In this document: positions 34,378 through 42,122 of the stretch, one piece after another | Layout: every line of letters begins with the position of its first letter | How positions within the stretch are numbered: position 1 is the stretch's first letter | Assembly (NCBI RefSeq): GCF_012103215.1 | Contig: NZ_JAAVNE010000007.1 | Location: 1-64,000, forward strand | Source of the DNA: Falsiroseomonas selenitidurans | Lineage (GTDB): Bacteria > Pseudomonadota > Alphaproteobacteria > Acetobacterales > Acetobacteraceae | Length of the DNA: 64,000 bases | Direction of reading: 5' to 3' | The notes under the pieces: generated by a model | The model's database searches: none | Seen by the model: the letters and a program-made list of their open reading frames with translations, nothing else | What the model was told of the DNA's origin: nothing | Position numbers and translations under genes: made by a program

Positions 34378-35205
34378 GTGCTGCGACGCCTGTTCTCCCC
34401 CCGCCGCGCCGGCCCGGCCAGGCCCGCCCGCACCACCTATTGCTTCCTCGGCAACCGCGCGGTGGCACTGACCCACTCCAACCTGAAGATCTTCCTGGAT
34501 GTGCGCGACGTGGGCATGACGCCGCACATCGCGCTGTCCGGGGAGTGGGAGCGGCATGTGGAACGGCTGCTGCGCCGGCTGCTGCGGCCGGGCGCGCAGG
34601 TGGTCGAGGTTGGCGCCAGCATGGGCTACCATACCCTGGCCATGGCCCAGGCGGTGGGGCCGCGGGGCCATGTGCATGCCTTCGAGGCGAATCCCCGGGT
34701 GCTGGCGCTGCTGCGCGACAGCCTCTCCGTCAACGGCTTCAACGACCGCGTCACGGTGCACGCCGCCGCCGCGCTGGACGAGCCCGGGCGGGTGGGCTTC
34801 GCGGTGCATCCCCAGCATATCGGCAGCGGCCATGTGGCGCTCGCCGAGACCGTCGCCGGCTACCCCGAACGCTTCGAGGCGCGCGGCGTGCGCATCGACG
34901 ACGCGCTGGCGGAACTGCCGGCCGTGGACCTGATGCGGCTGGATTGCGAGGGCAGCGAGCCGCTGGCGTTGCGCGGGGCGGAGGCGCTGATCCGCCGCTC
35001 CCCCGGCCTGGTCATGGTGACGGAATGGGATGCCCACATGATGGGCGCGCGCGGCGAGATCGCCGGCTTCGAAGCCTGGCTGCGCGACCAGGGCCTGGTG
35101 CATGCGCAGGAAGTGACACCGGACGGGCTGCGCCCGCTGGCCCCAGGCAGCCTGGCCGGCATCGCCCATGCCGACCTGCTGCTGTCCCGCCGGCCGATCG
35201 ACTGA
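34378..35205 (+). CDS. FkbM-family SAM-dependent methyltransferase
   Basis: 275 residues; the family O-methylates sugars or polyketides, the substrate here being unknown. Motif I is VVEVGASMGYHTLAMAQAVG (about residues 76-95), followed by HAFEANPRVLALLRDSLSVN, FNDRVTVHAAAALDEPG, RIDDALAELPAVDLMRLDCE and GSEPLALRGAEALI, all FkbM hallmarks. Starts with GTG 34378 and has a weak GGAAGG upstream. A candidate promoter (TTGGTC, 16 bp, TATGCT) lies about 30 bp before it. It stands alone. Confidence 0.85.
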   Translation: MLRRLFSPRRAGPARPARTTYCFLGNRAVALTHSNLKIFLDVRDVGMTPHIALSGEWERHVERLLRRLLRPGAQVVEVGASMGYHTLAMAQAVGPRGHVHAFEANPRVLALLRDSLSVNGFNDRVTVHAAAALDEPGRVGFAVHPQHIGSGHVALAETVAGYPERFEARGVRIDDALAELPAVDLMRLDCEGSEPLALRGAEALIRRSPGLVMVTEWDAHMMGARGEIAGFEAWLRDQGLVHAQEVTPDGLRPLAPGSLAGIAHADLLLSRRPID

Positions 35206-35266
35206 CCATCACCGGCGGCACGAAGGCGGCCCCCTCGTGTGCCGGCGAGGCGCGGCGGCCTGCCCG

Positions 35267-36235
35267 TCACCCGTCCAGGCGGATGCCCAGCTCCCGGATC
35301 AGCGGCCGCCACAGCGCATTCTCCCGCTGCACGAAGGCGGCGAATTCGGCTGGCGTCCAGGGCTGGTACTCGATGCCGAGGTCGGCCAGCCGCCGGGCGA
35401 TATCGGTGGAGGTCATGGCGCGCACCATCTCCTGCGCCAGGCGGGCGATGACGGGGGCGGGGGTGCCGGTGGGCACGCTCATCCCCTGCCAGCCATAGGC
35501 CACGGTGTCGGCGAAGCCGAGCTCCACCAGGGTGGGCACCTGCGGGAACAGCGCGCTGCGCGCCTCGCTCATCACGCACAGGGCGCGCACGCGTCCATCG
35601 CGGATGAAGGGGGTGCCGGTGGCGGTGTCGATCACCACCACGTCCACATTCCCGGCCAGCAGGTCCTGCATCGCCGCCGGGCCGCCGCGATAGGGCACGT
35701 GTTCCGCCGCCAGGCCCGTGCGCCGCTTCACCAGCTCCATCGCCAGGTGGTGCGGGGAGGCGACGGCCGGCGTGCCATAGGTCGGCGCCCGGGTCTTCGA
35801 CGCCGCGACCAGCGCGGTGAAATCGGTGGCCGGGTCGTTCGGCCGCACCACGATGTAGAGCGGGAAGCGGCCGATGAAGCCGACGCCGGTGAAGTCGCGG
35901 TCCGGGTTGTAGGGCAGGCGCGAGTAGAGCGCCGGATTGTAGACCAGGATGCCGTTGTCGACATGCATCCAGGTATAGCCATCGGCCGGGCTGCGCGCGA
36001 CCAGGTCGCTGGCCAGCACGGCGCCGCCGCCGGGGCGGTTTTCCACCAGCACGTTCTGGCCGAGCCGCGGCGTCATTTGCGCCGCGATCAGCCGGGCGAA
36101 GGCGTCGGAGGCGCCACCCGGCGGATAGCCCACCACCCAGCGCATCGGCCGTTCCGGCCAACTGCCCTGCGCCCGGGCCTGGCCGGCCAGCCCGGCCATG
36201 CCCAACCCAGCCAAAACCTCGCGACGACCGAACAT
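35267..36235 (-). CDS. Bug/TctC-family tripartite tricarboxylate receptor
   Basis: A 322-residue periplasmic solute-binding protein with a Tat/Sec-like signal (GRREVLAGLGMAGLAGQARA) and the family landmarks RWVVGYPPGGASDAFARLIA, NVLVENRPGGGAVLASDLVA, EHVPYRGGPAAMQDLLAGNV and MSVPTGTPAPVIARLAQEMV. Bug proteins bind organic acids or related ligands for TctAB-type uptake or for signalling. The ligand is unknown. The ribosome site GGAGG lies 8 bp before the ATG. It is an orphan: no TctA/TctB gene is adjacent. Confidence 0.9.
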   Translation of the reverse strand: MFGRREVLAGLGMAGLAGQARAQGSWPERPMRWVVGYPPGGASDAFARLIAAQMTPRLGQNVLVENRPGGGAVLASDLVARSPADGYTWMHVDNGILVYNPALYSRLPYNPDRDFTGVGFIGRFPLYIVVRPNDPATDFTALVAASKTRAPTYGTPAVASPHHLAMELVKRRTGLAAEHVPYRGGPAAMQDLLAGNVDVVVIDTATGTPFIRDGRVRALCVMSEARSALFPQVPTLVELGFADTVAYGWQGMSVPTGTPAPVIARLAQEMVRAMTSTDIARRLADLGIEYQPWTPAEFAAFVQRENALWRPLIRELGIRLDG

Positions 36236-36453
36236 GCAACCTGCCTCCGCCTGTCGGGGGCCATCATGCGGGCTGGCGTGCCGCGCGCAACAGGCGCCTT
36301 GCGGCGCCGGCGGGCGGATGCGGCGGTTGCGCCGAAAAAACGGGCGCCGGAAGCCCGTTCCGGCGGCAGGCCGGGTCTGCCATGCGCAGGCTGCGCATCG
36401 CATCCCCCCAACTTTGTCTTGATCCTGCCATGTCCAGGGATGACATTCGCGGA

Positions 36454-37260
36454 ATGCGCGCAATGGTCGGTATTTCCTGCTGTGTCAAAGCCTTCGGCAT
36501 CTTCGGCACGCCGAACCACGCGGCGTCCGACAGTTATGTTCGGGTGTCGCTCGGCCCGGTCGGCGCCGTGCCGGTGCTGCTGCCCGCGGCCGGGGAGGCC
36601 CTGGTGCCGGACATCCTGCCGCGGCTGGACGGCCTGCTGCTGACCGGCAGCCGGTCCAACGTGCATCCGGATTTCTACGACGGCCCGGCCCATGCGGAAG
36701 GCACGCCGGAAGACGTGCAGCGGGATTCGACCACGCTGCCGCTGATCCGCGCGGCGGTGGCGGAAGGCCTGCCGGTGCTGGCGATCTGCCGCGGCTTCCA
36801 GGAGCTGAATGTGGCGCTGGGTGGGTCGCTGGACCAGCGGATCCAGGATCTGCCGGGGCGCATCGATCATTCCACGCCCTCCGACCAGAAGCTGCCCGGG
36901 GTGCGGACCGGCAAGGCGCATGCGGTGCGGATCGCCCCCGATGGCCAGCTTGCGCGGCTCTGGGCCGCCGCCGGCCTGCGCGTGGCGCCGGAGGCGGTGC
37001 CGGTGAATTCGCTGCACAACCAGGGCATCTGCCGCCTGGCGCCGCGCCTGGTGGCGGAGGCCTGGGCGCCGGATGGCACGGTGGAGGCGGTGCGGCTGGC
37101 GGAGGCGCCGGGCTTCTGCTGCGGCGTGCAATGGCACCCGGAATATGACTGGGAACAGGATGCGCGCAGCCGCGCCATCTTCGAGGCCTTCGGCACCGCG
37201 GTCGCCGCCTGGGCGGCCGGCCGACGGCCCGAACAGGCGGCGCGGCGCGCGGCGGCGTGA
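36454..37260 (+). CDS. Gamma-glutamyl-gamma-aminobutyrate hydrolase family (PuuD-like)
   Basis: A class I glutamine amidotransferase-like protein of 268 residues. The nucleophile Cys sits in LAICRGFQELNVALGGSL and the His/Glu pair in GVQWHPEYDWE; NHAASDSYVR and GLLLTGSRSNVHPDFYDG are PuuD-type landmarks. PuuD hydrolyses gamma-glutamyl-GABA in putrescine breakdown, and the agmatinase gene is immediately downstream, so a polyamine role is plausible but not proven. The start is uncertain: ATGs at 36430, 36454 and 36463 are possible, and MRAMVGISC at 36454 fits the family best. Confidence 0.85.
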   Translation: MRAMVGISCCVKAFGIFGTPNHAASDSYVRVSLGPVGAVPVLLPAAGEALVPDILPRLDGLLLTGSRSNVHPDFYDGPAHAEGTPEDVQRDSTTLPLIRAAVAEGLPVLAICRGFQELNVALGGSLDQRIQDLPGRIDHSTPSDQKLPGVRTGKAHAVRIAPDGQLARLWAAAGLRVAPEAVPVNSLHNQGICRLAPRLVAEAWAPDGTVEAVRLAEAPGFCCGVQWHPEYDWEQDARSRAIFEAFGTAVAAWAAGRRPEQAARRAAA

Positions 37261-37292
37261 AGCGCCTGCCGGCCGCCGGGCCGGAGAAGGTT

Positions 37293-37322
37293 TTGCACCG
37301 GGCGCAGCGGACGCGCTACAAT
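37293..37322 (+). promoter_or_regulatory. Candidate sigma-70 promoter upstream of agmatinase
   Basis: TTGCAC (37293-37298) and TACAAT (37317-37322) are separated by 18 bp. The -10 box matches consensus at 5 of 6 positions, the -35 at 3. The predicted start lies about 125 bp before the agmatinase ATG, leaving a long leader that ends in a strong hairpin. Confidence 0.45.
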
Positions 37323-37406
37323 GGCCCGGCCGGCCGACTATCGCCGGCGGCGGCCCGGTTCCCCTGCCGGCTCGCCCGACCATTCCGATCGGAAGTGAAC
37401 AGCATG

Positions 37407-37440
37407 GCGCCCGGTCACCCCCCTGACCGGGCGCTTTGCG
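37407..37440 (+). terminator. Strong hairpin just before the agmatinase gene (terminator or attenuator)
   Basis: An 11-bp perfect stem, GCGCCCGGTCA (37407-37417) and TGACCGGGCGC (37424-37434), with a CCCCCC loop, followed by TTTGCGTT. It ends 22 bp before the agmatinase ATG. It could terminate the upstream gene or a leader transcript, or block translation. The T tract is short. Confidence 0.5.
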
Positions 37441-37456
37441 TTGGAAGGCAGTGGCG

Positions 37457-38512
37457 ATGGATGCGGCCAGGCTGGCGGCGCTGAAGGCACGCTTCGCGCC
37501 GGAGGGCGGGGAGGCGGAGACGGCGCCGGAGACGCAGGACCCGCTGTTCCGCCGCATCATCGAAAGCCAGTTCACCGGCGACCGCCGCGCCTGGCCCTTC
37601 GCCGGGCTGGCCAGCTTCTGCGGCGCCCGCTTCCAGGCCGACCCGCTGGCCGATCCGCCCGATATCGGGCTGGTGGGGGTGCCGATGGACCTCGGCGTGA
37701 CCAACCGCGCCGGCGCCCGGCTGGGGCCGCGCGCCATCCGTGGGGTGGAGCGCATCGGGCCCTATGAGCCTGCCCTGCACATGGCGCCGCTGACCGAGGC
37801 GCGCGTGGCCGATATCGGCGACGTGCCCATGGCCTCGCGCTTTTCGCTCGAGGGCTGCCATGCGGATATCGAGGCGCATTTCAGGGCGCTGCACCAGGCC
37901 GGCATCCGCACCGTGGCGGCCGGCGGCGACCATTCCATCAGCCTGCCCATCCTGAAGGCGCTCGGCGCGGGGCGACCCCTGGGGATGGTGCATATCGATG
38001 CCCATGCCGACACGGGCGGGCCGTATGAGGGCACCCGTTTCCACCATGGCGGCCCCTTTCGCCAGGCCGTGCTGGACGGCGTGCTGGACCCGGACCGCAC
38101 CATCCAGATCGGCATCCGCGGCGGCGCCGGCTATCTCTGGGAATTCTCGGCCGTCAGCGGCATGACCCTGATCGAGATGCACAAGGTCACGGAGATGGGC
38201 CTCCCCGCCGTGGTGGAACGGGCCCGCAAAGTGGCGACCGGGCCGATCTATGTCTCCTTCGACGTGGATGCGGTGGACCCCGGCTTCGCGCCGGGCACCG
38301 GCACGCCGGAAGTGGGCGGCCTGGCCCCGCGGGAGGTGCTGGCGCTGCTGCGTGGCCTGGCCGGGCTGGATGTGGTGGCCGGCGACGTGGTGGAGGTGGC
38401 GCCGCAATACGATTCCGGCACCGCGACCGCGCAGATCGGCGCCCAGGCGATGTTCCAGATCCTGTGCCTGCTGCTGCGCGCGCCCTCGTTCCGCCGAGGC
38501 GGCGAAGGCTGA
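37457..38512 (+). CDS. speB: Agmatinase/ureohydrolase (SpeB-like)
   Basis: A manganese-dependent ureohydrolase of 351 residues. The metal ligands are in GGDHSISLP, HIDAHADTG and SFDVDAVDPGFAPGTGTPEV, the full arginase-fold set. Agmatinases convert agmatine to putrescine and urea. The N-terminal about 60-residue extension and the FCGARFQADPLADPPDIGLV region match the longer group that also includes guanidinobutyrase and other guanidino hydrolases, so the substrate is uncertain. ATG 37457 is chosen over 37436 because GGAAGG precedes it. The promoter and hairpin upstream suggest it is regulated separately from the amidotransferase gene. Confidence 0.88.
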   Translation: MDAARLAALKARFAPEGGEAETAPETQDPLFRRIIESQFTGDRRAWPFAGLASFCGARFQADPLADPPDIGLVGVPMDLGVTNRAGARLGPRAIRGVERIGPYEPALHMAPLTEARVADIGDVPMASRFSLEGCHADIEAHFRALHQAGIRTVAAGGDHSISLPILKALGAGRPLGMVHIDAHADTGGPYEGTRFHHGGPFRQAVLDGVLDPDRTIQIGIRGGAGYLWEFSAVSGMTLIEMHKVTEMGLPAVVERARKVATGPIYVSFDVDAVDPGFAPGTGTPEVGGLAPREVLALLRGLAGLDVVAGDVVEVAPQYDSGTATAQIGAQAMFQILCLLLRAPSFRRGGEG

Positions 38513-38532
38513 AATCGGCGGGAGTCCGGGCC

Positions 38533-38561
38533 TTCAACTCGGGATTCCCGCCTGTTAGAAT
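38533..38561 (+). promoter_or_regulatory. Candidate dnaN promoter
   Basis: TTCAAC (38533-38538), a 17-bp spacer and TAGAAT (38556-38561). The -10 is a 5/6 match. It overlaps an imperfect inverted repeat (GGCGGGAGTCC and GGATTCCCGCC), which could serve as the terminator of the agmatinase gene. It lies 65 bp before the dnaN ATG. Confidence 0.45.
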
Positions 38562-38625
38562 GCCAACCCGCGCGGTGCGGGTAGGGGTCGGCCTGTCGCC
38601 GCCAGATGTCGGGAATCCAGGTGCC

Positions 38626-39753
38626 ATGAAATTCACGGTCGACAGGGCGGTGCTGCTCAAGGCGCTGGCGCATGTGCAGAGCGTCGTCGAACGGCGGAAC
38701 ACCATCCCGATCCTGGCGAATGTGCTGCTGGAAGCCCGCGAGGGTGGCCTGCGCCTGACCGCGACGGACATGGAGATCGCGGTGGTGGAGGATGTGCCGG
38801 GGGTGACGGTGGGCCGCACCGGCCGCACCACCGCCCCGGCGGCGACGCTGTTCGAGCTGGTCCGCAAGCTGCCCGACAGCGCCAAGCTGGAGCTGGACCA
38901 CCCGGGCGGCGACGCGCAGATGACGCTGCGCGCCGGCCGCTTCGATGCCAAGCTGGCGGTGCTGCCGGTGGAGGACTTCCCCTCCATGACCGAGGGCAAG
39001 CTGCCGCACCGCTTCATGCTGAACGCCGCCCTGCTGCGCGGCCTGATCGACAGCACGCGCTTCGCCATCAGCACGGAGGAGACGCGCTACTACCTGAACG
39101 GCATCTACCTGCACGCCACGGAAGCCCAGGGCGGCAAGGTGCTGCGCGCGGTGGCGACGGACGGCCACCGCCTGGCCCGGGTGGAGGAGGCGCTGCCGGA
39201 TGGCGCCGAGGGCATGCCCGGCGTCATCATCCCCCGCAAGACGGTGAACGAGCTGCGCAAGCTGGCGGAGGAGGTGCAGGACGAGATCGCGGTGGCGCTG
39301 TCCGACACCAAGATCCGCTTCACCCTCGGCGCCGTGCAGCTGACCTCCAAGCTGATCGACGGCACCTTCCCGGAATATGAGCGGGTGATCCCGCGCGGCA
39401 ACGACAAGATCCTCCGGGTGCAGAAGAAGCATTTCGCCGAGGCTGTCGGCCGCGTGGCGGGCATCAGCAGCGAACGGTCGCGGCCGGTGAAGCTGTCCAT
39501 CGACCGCAACCACCTGCTGCTGTCGGCCGCCAGCGCGGAGCTGGGCCAGGCGCAGGAGGAGCTGGATGGCGACGTGGTGCAGTACGAATCCACCCCGCTC
39601 GAGATCGGCTTCCAGGCGCGCTACCTGAACGACATCACCGACCAGATCGCCGAGACGGTGGAGTTCCGCTTCTCCGACGGCTCCGCCCCCACCATCGTCA
39701 CCGACAGCGCGAAGCCCGAGGCGCTGTATGTGCTGATGCCGATGCGGGTCTGA
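38626..39753 (+). CDS. dnaN: DNA polymerase III beta sliding clamp
   Basis: The 375-residue ring-forming processivity clamp. MKFTVDRAVLLKALAHVQSV, VVERRNTIPILANVLLEA, LTATDMEIAVVEDVPGVTVG, STRFAISTEETRYYLNGIYL and the C-terminal SAKPEALYVLMPMRV are highly characteristic. The ATG at 38626 starts exactly at the canonical MKF. dnaN is 20 kb from dnaA here, so the classical dnaA-dnaN-recF block is broken up, as in other alphaproteobacteria. It follows the agmatinase gene after a 110-bp gap with its own candidate promoter. Confidence 0.97.
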   Translation: MKFTVDRAVLLKALAHVQSVVERRNTIPILANVLLEAREGGLRLTATDMEIAVVEDVPGVTVGRTGRTTAPAATLFELVRKLPDSAKLELDHPGGDAQMTLRAGRFDAKLAVLPVEDFPSMTEGKLPHRFMLNAALLRGLIDSTRFAISTEETRYYLNGIYLHATEAQGGKVLRAVATDGHRLARVEEALPDGAEGMPGVIIPRKTVNELRKLAEEVQDEIAVALSDTKIRFTLGAVQLTSKLIDGTFPEYERVIPRGNDKILRVQKKHFAEAVGRVAGISSERSRPVKLSIDRNHLLLSAASAELGQAQEELDGDVVQYESTPLEIGFQARYLNDITDQIAETVEFRFSDGSAPTIVTDSAKPEALYVLMPMRV

Positions 39754-39796
39754 TCCGGCTTGTGGTCGGCACCGCCCGGGCCATCTCCGGGCGGCC

Positions 39797-40348
39797 ATGA
39801 ACCACATCCCCCCCGCCGCCGCCCGGCCCCTCCACCTGCCCGACTGGCTGGTCGGCGAGCTCCGCTCCGACCATGCCGGGGAAACCGGCGCGGTGATGAT
39901 CTATCGCGGCATCCTCGCCTTCGCCCGGGACCCCGCCATCCGGGATTTCGCCGCCCGCCATGGCGCCACCGAACAGGGGCATCTGGACCTGCTGGAGGGG
40001 CTGCTGCCGCCGGCCCAGCGCAGCCGGCTGCTGCCGATCTGGCGCGTGGCCGGCTGGCTGACCGGGGCGCTGCCGGCCCTGGCGGGCAACCGCGCGGTCT
40101 ATGCCACCATCGACGCCGTCGAAACCTTCGTGGACCATCACTACCAGGCGCAGATCGACCGCCTGGACGCGGAGCGCAGCCATCCGGAAATCCGCGCCCT
40201 GCTGGCGCATTGCCAGGCGGAGGAAGTGCACCACCGGGACGAGGCGCGGGAGGCGGCCGATGGACCGGCCGGCGCCCTGCTGCGCGGCTGGGCCTGGCTG
40301 GTCGGCACCGGCTCCGCCGCCGCGGTGCAGGCGGCACGGCGGATTTAG
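39797..40348 (+). CDS. coq7: Demethoxyubiquinone hydroxylase (Coq7 family)
   Basis: A carboxylate-bridged di-iron monooxygenase of 183 residues, converting demethoxyubiquinone to hydroxyquinone in ubiquinone synthesis. The ligand motifs are in order: RSDHAGETGAVMIYRG (Glu), GATEQGHLDLLEG (ExxH), AVYATIDAVETFVDHHY (Glu) and HCQAEEVHHRDEA (EExxH). It is a peripheral membrane protein by family. It follows dnaN by 43 bp, and the FAD-oxidoreductase gene begins about 50 bp later. Confidence 0.93.
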   Translation: MNHIPPAAARPLHLPDWLVGELRSDHAGETGAVMIYRGILAFARDPAIRDFAARHGATEQGHLDLLEGLLPPAQRSRLLPIWRVAGWLTGALPALAGNRAVYATIDAVETFVDHHYQAQIDRLDAERSHPEIRALLAHCQAEEVHHRDEAREAADGPAGALLRGWAWLVGTGSAAAVQAARRI

Positions 40349-40399
40349 CCGCGGCCCGATTCCGTGCTTGAACCGGCCCGGCATGTCGGGGGTTCGGGC

Positions 40400-42010
40400 G
40401 TGGAAGACGAGGTGGACGCGCTGGTGCTGGGCAGCGGCGCGGCCGGGCTGACCGCGGCGTTGACCGCCGCCGTGGCCGGGCTGCGCGTGCTGGTGCTGGA
40501 AAAGACCGACCGGATCGGCGGCACCAGCGCCATGTCCGGCGCCGGCACCTGGATCCCCGCCAACCACCACGCGGAAGCCGCCGGCATCGCCGACAGTCCG
40601 GCGGAGGCGCTGGCCTATATCCGCGCCGCGGCGCCGGAGGGCTGGGCCGAAACCGAGGATGCGCTGTGGCAGCGCCTGGTCACCGCCTCCCCCGCCATGC
40701 TGCGCTTCGTGGAGGCGCATTCGCCGCTGCGCTTCCGTCTTACACCGGAAGGCGACCCGCTGCGCCACCTGCCGGGGGCGAAGCCGCGCGGGCGCATGCT
40801 CTCGCCCCTGCCGCTCAGCCGCTTCCGGGCCGGGCGCTTCGCGTTTCGCATCCGGCGCTCCACCATCCCGGAGATCTTCACCTATCACGAGGCGGTGGAG
40901 ACGGACCTGTACCACCACCCCTGGCGTACCGCGCTGCGGCTGTGGCCGAGGCTGGCCTGGCGGCTGCTGACGAACAGCCGTGGCAAGGGCACGGCGCTGA
41001 TCACCGGGCTGGTGCGCGGCTGCCTGGATGCGGGCGTGCGGATCGAGCATTCGGCGCAGGCGGTCGAGCTGGTGCAGGATGAATCCGGTGCGGTGACGGG
41101 CGCGGTGGTGGAGCAGGGCGGCCGGCGCCGCACCCTTCGCGCGCGGCGCGGCGTGGTGATCGCGACCGGTGGCTTCGAGTGGGATGCGGTGCGGCTGGAG
41201 CGGCACTTCCCGGGGCCGGTGGACTATCTCGGCAGCCCGCCCGGCAACACCGGCGACGGTCATCGCCTGGCGGAAGCGGCCGGCGCCGCCTTGGCGCATA
41301 TGGACCAGGCGACGCTGACGCCGGCCGTGCCGGTGCGGCATGAGGGCCGGCTGATGGCCCGCCCGGTGCCCTTCCACACCGAGCCCAACGCCATCCTGGT
41401 GAACCGCTACGGCGTCCGCTTCGTGAACGAACTCACCTTCAACATCGGCGAGGCGATGGATGCGCGCGACGCCGCCGGCCAGCCGCGCCACCTGCCCTGC
41501 TGGGTGATCGCCGATGCGCGGCTGCTGGAGCGCCTGCCGCCGGCCCGCTGGGCGGCGCAGGACGATCCGGCCTGGCTGCGGCAGGCCGACAGCCTGGCCG
41601 CCCTGGCGGCGCGGATCGGACTGGACCCGGCGGCGCTGGAGGCCAGCGTGGCCCGCTACAACGCGGCCTGCGCGGCGCAGAAGGATGCCGAATTCGGGCG
41701 CCCCTCCGCCGCCGATGCCGCCGCCAGCGGCGACCGGCGGCGGCGCGGCGGGCTGGAGGCGATCACCCGCGCGCCTTTCCTCGCCATGCCCTTCAACCGC
41801 GCCATCCTGGGCACCAAGGGCGGGCCGCGCACCAATGACCAGGCGGAGGTGCTGCGGCCGGATGGCAGCGTCATCGCCGGGCTGTTTGCGGCCGGCGCCT
41901 CCTCGGCCAATCCGCTCGGCACCCGCGGCGTCGGCACCGGCACCACCATCGGGCCCTACATGGCCTGGGGCCATGTGGCGGGGCTGCGGCTGGCGCAGCG
42001 GAATGGCTGA
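40400..42010 (+). CDS. FAD-binding oxidoreductase of the fumarate reductase/ketosteroid dehydrogenase type
   Basis: About 536 residues of the FAD_binding_2 superfamily. The FAD loop is LVLGSGAAGLTAALTAAVAG, then LEKTDRIGGTSAMSGAGTWI, and near the C terminus GLFAAGASSANPLGTRGVGT. The spacing resembles 3-ketosteroid delta-1-dehydrogenase and related flavoproteins. The substrate is unknown; nothing nearby indicates steroid degradation. The start is ambiguous: GTG 40400 has a G-rich stretch before it and places the FAD motif near residue 10; GTG 40364 would add 12 residues. It follows coq7 on the same strand and may be cotranscribed with it. Confidence 0.82.
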   Translation: MEDEVDALVLGSGAAGLTAALTAAVAGLRVLVLEKTDRIGGTSAMSGAGTWIPANHHAEAAGIADSPAEALAYIRAAAPEGWAETEDALWQRLVTASPAMLRFVEAHSPLRFRLTPEGDPLRHLPGAKPRGRMLSPLPLSRFRAGRFAFRIRRSTIPEIFTYHEAVETDLYHHPWRTALRLWPRLAWRLLTNSRGKGTALITGLVRGCLDAGVRIEHSAQAVELVQDESGAVTGAVVEQGGRRRTLRARRGVVIATGGFEWDAVRLERHFPGPVDYLGSPPGNTGDGHRLAEAAGAALAHMDQATLTPAVPVRHEGRLMARPVPFHTEPNAILVNRYGVRFVNELTFNIGEAMDARDAAGQPRHLPCWVIADARLLERLPPARWAAQDDPAWLRQADSLAALAARIGLDPAALEASVARYNAACAAQKDAEFGRPSAADAAASGDRRRRGGLEAITRAPFLAMPFNRAILGTKGGPRTNDQAEVLRPDGSVIAGLFAAGASSANPLGTRGVGTGTTIGPYMAWGHVAGLRLAQRNG

Positions 42011-42013
42011 CCC

Positions 42014-42030
42014 GGCATCGCCCCGATGCC
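42014..42030 (+). terminator. Hairpin after the FAD-oxidoreductase gene
   Basis: GGCATCG-CCC-CGATGCC, a perfect 7-bp stem with a 3-base loop starting 4 bp after the oxidoreductase stop. No T run follows, so factor-independent termination is doubtful. Confidence 0.3.
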
Positions 42031-42122
42031 AAGTGTAGATCGTATGCGTTTCGTGGCGAATCCTGCTTCCCGTGCGCGCCATCGGGTGCAAGGCTGGCCG
42101 CCTGGCATCGGGGGCGCAACGG

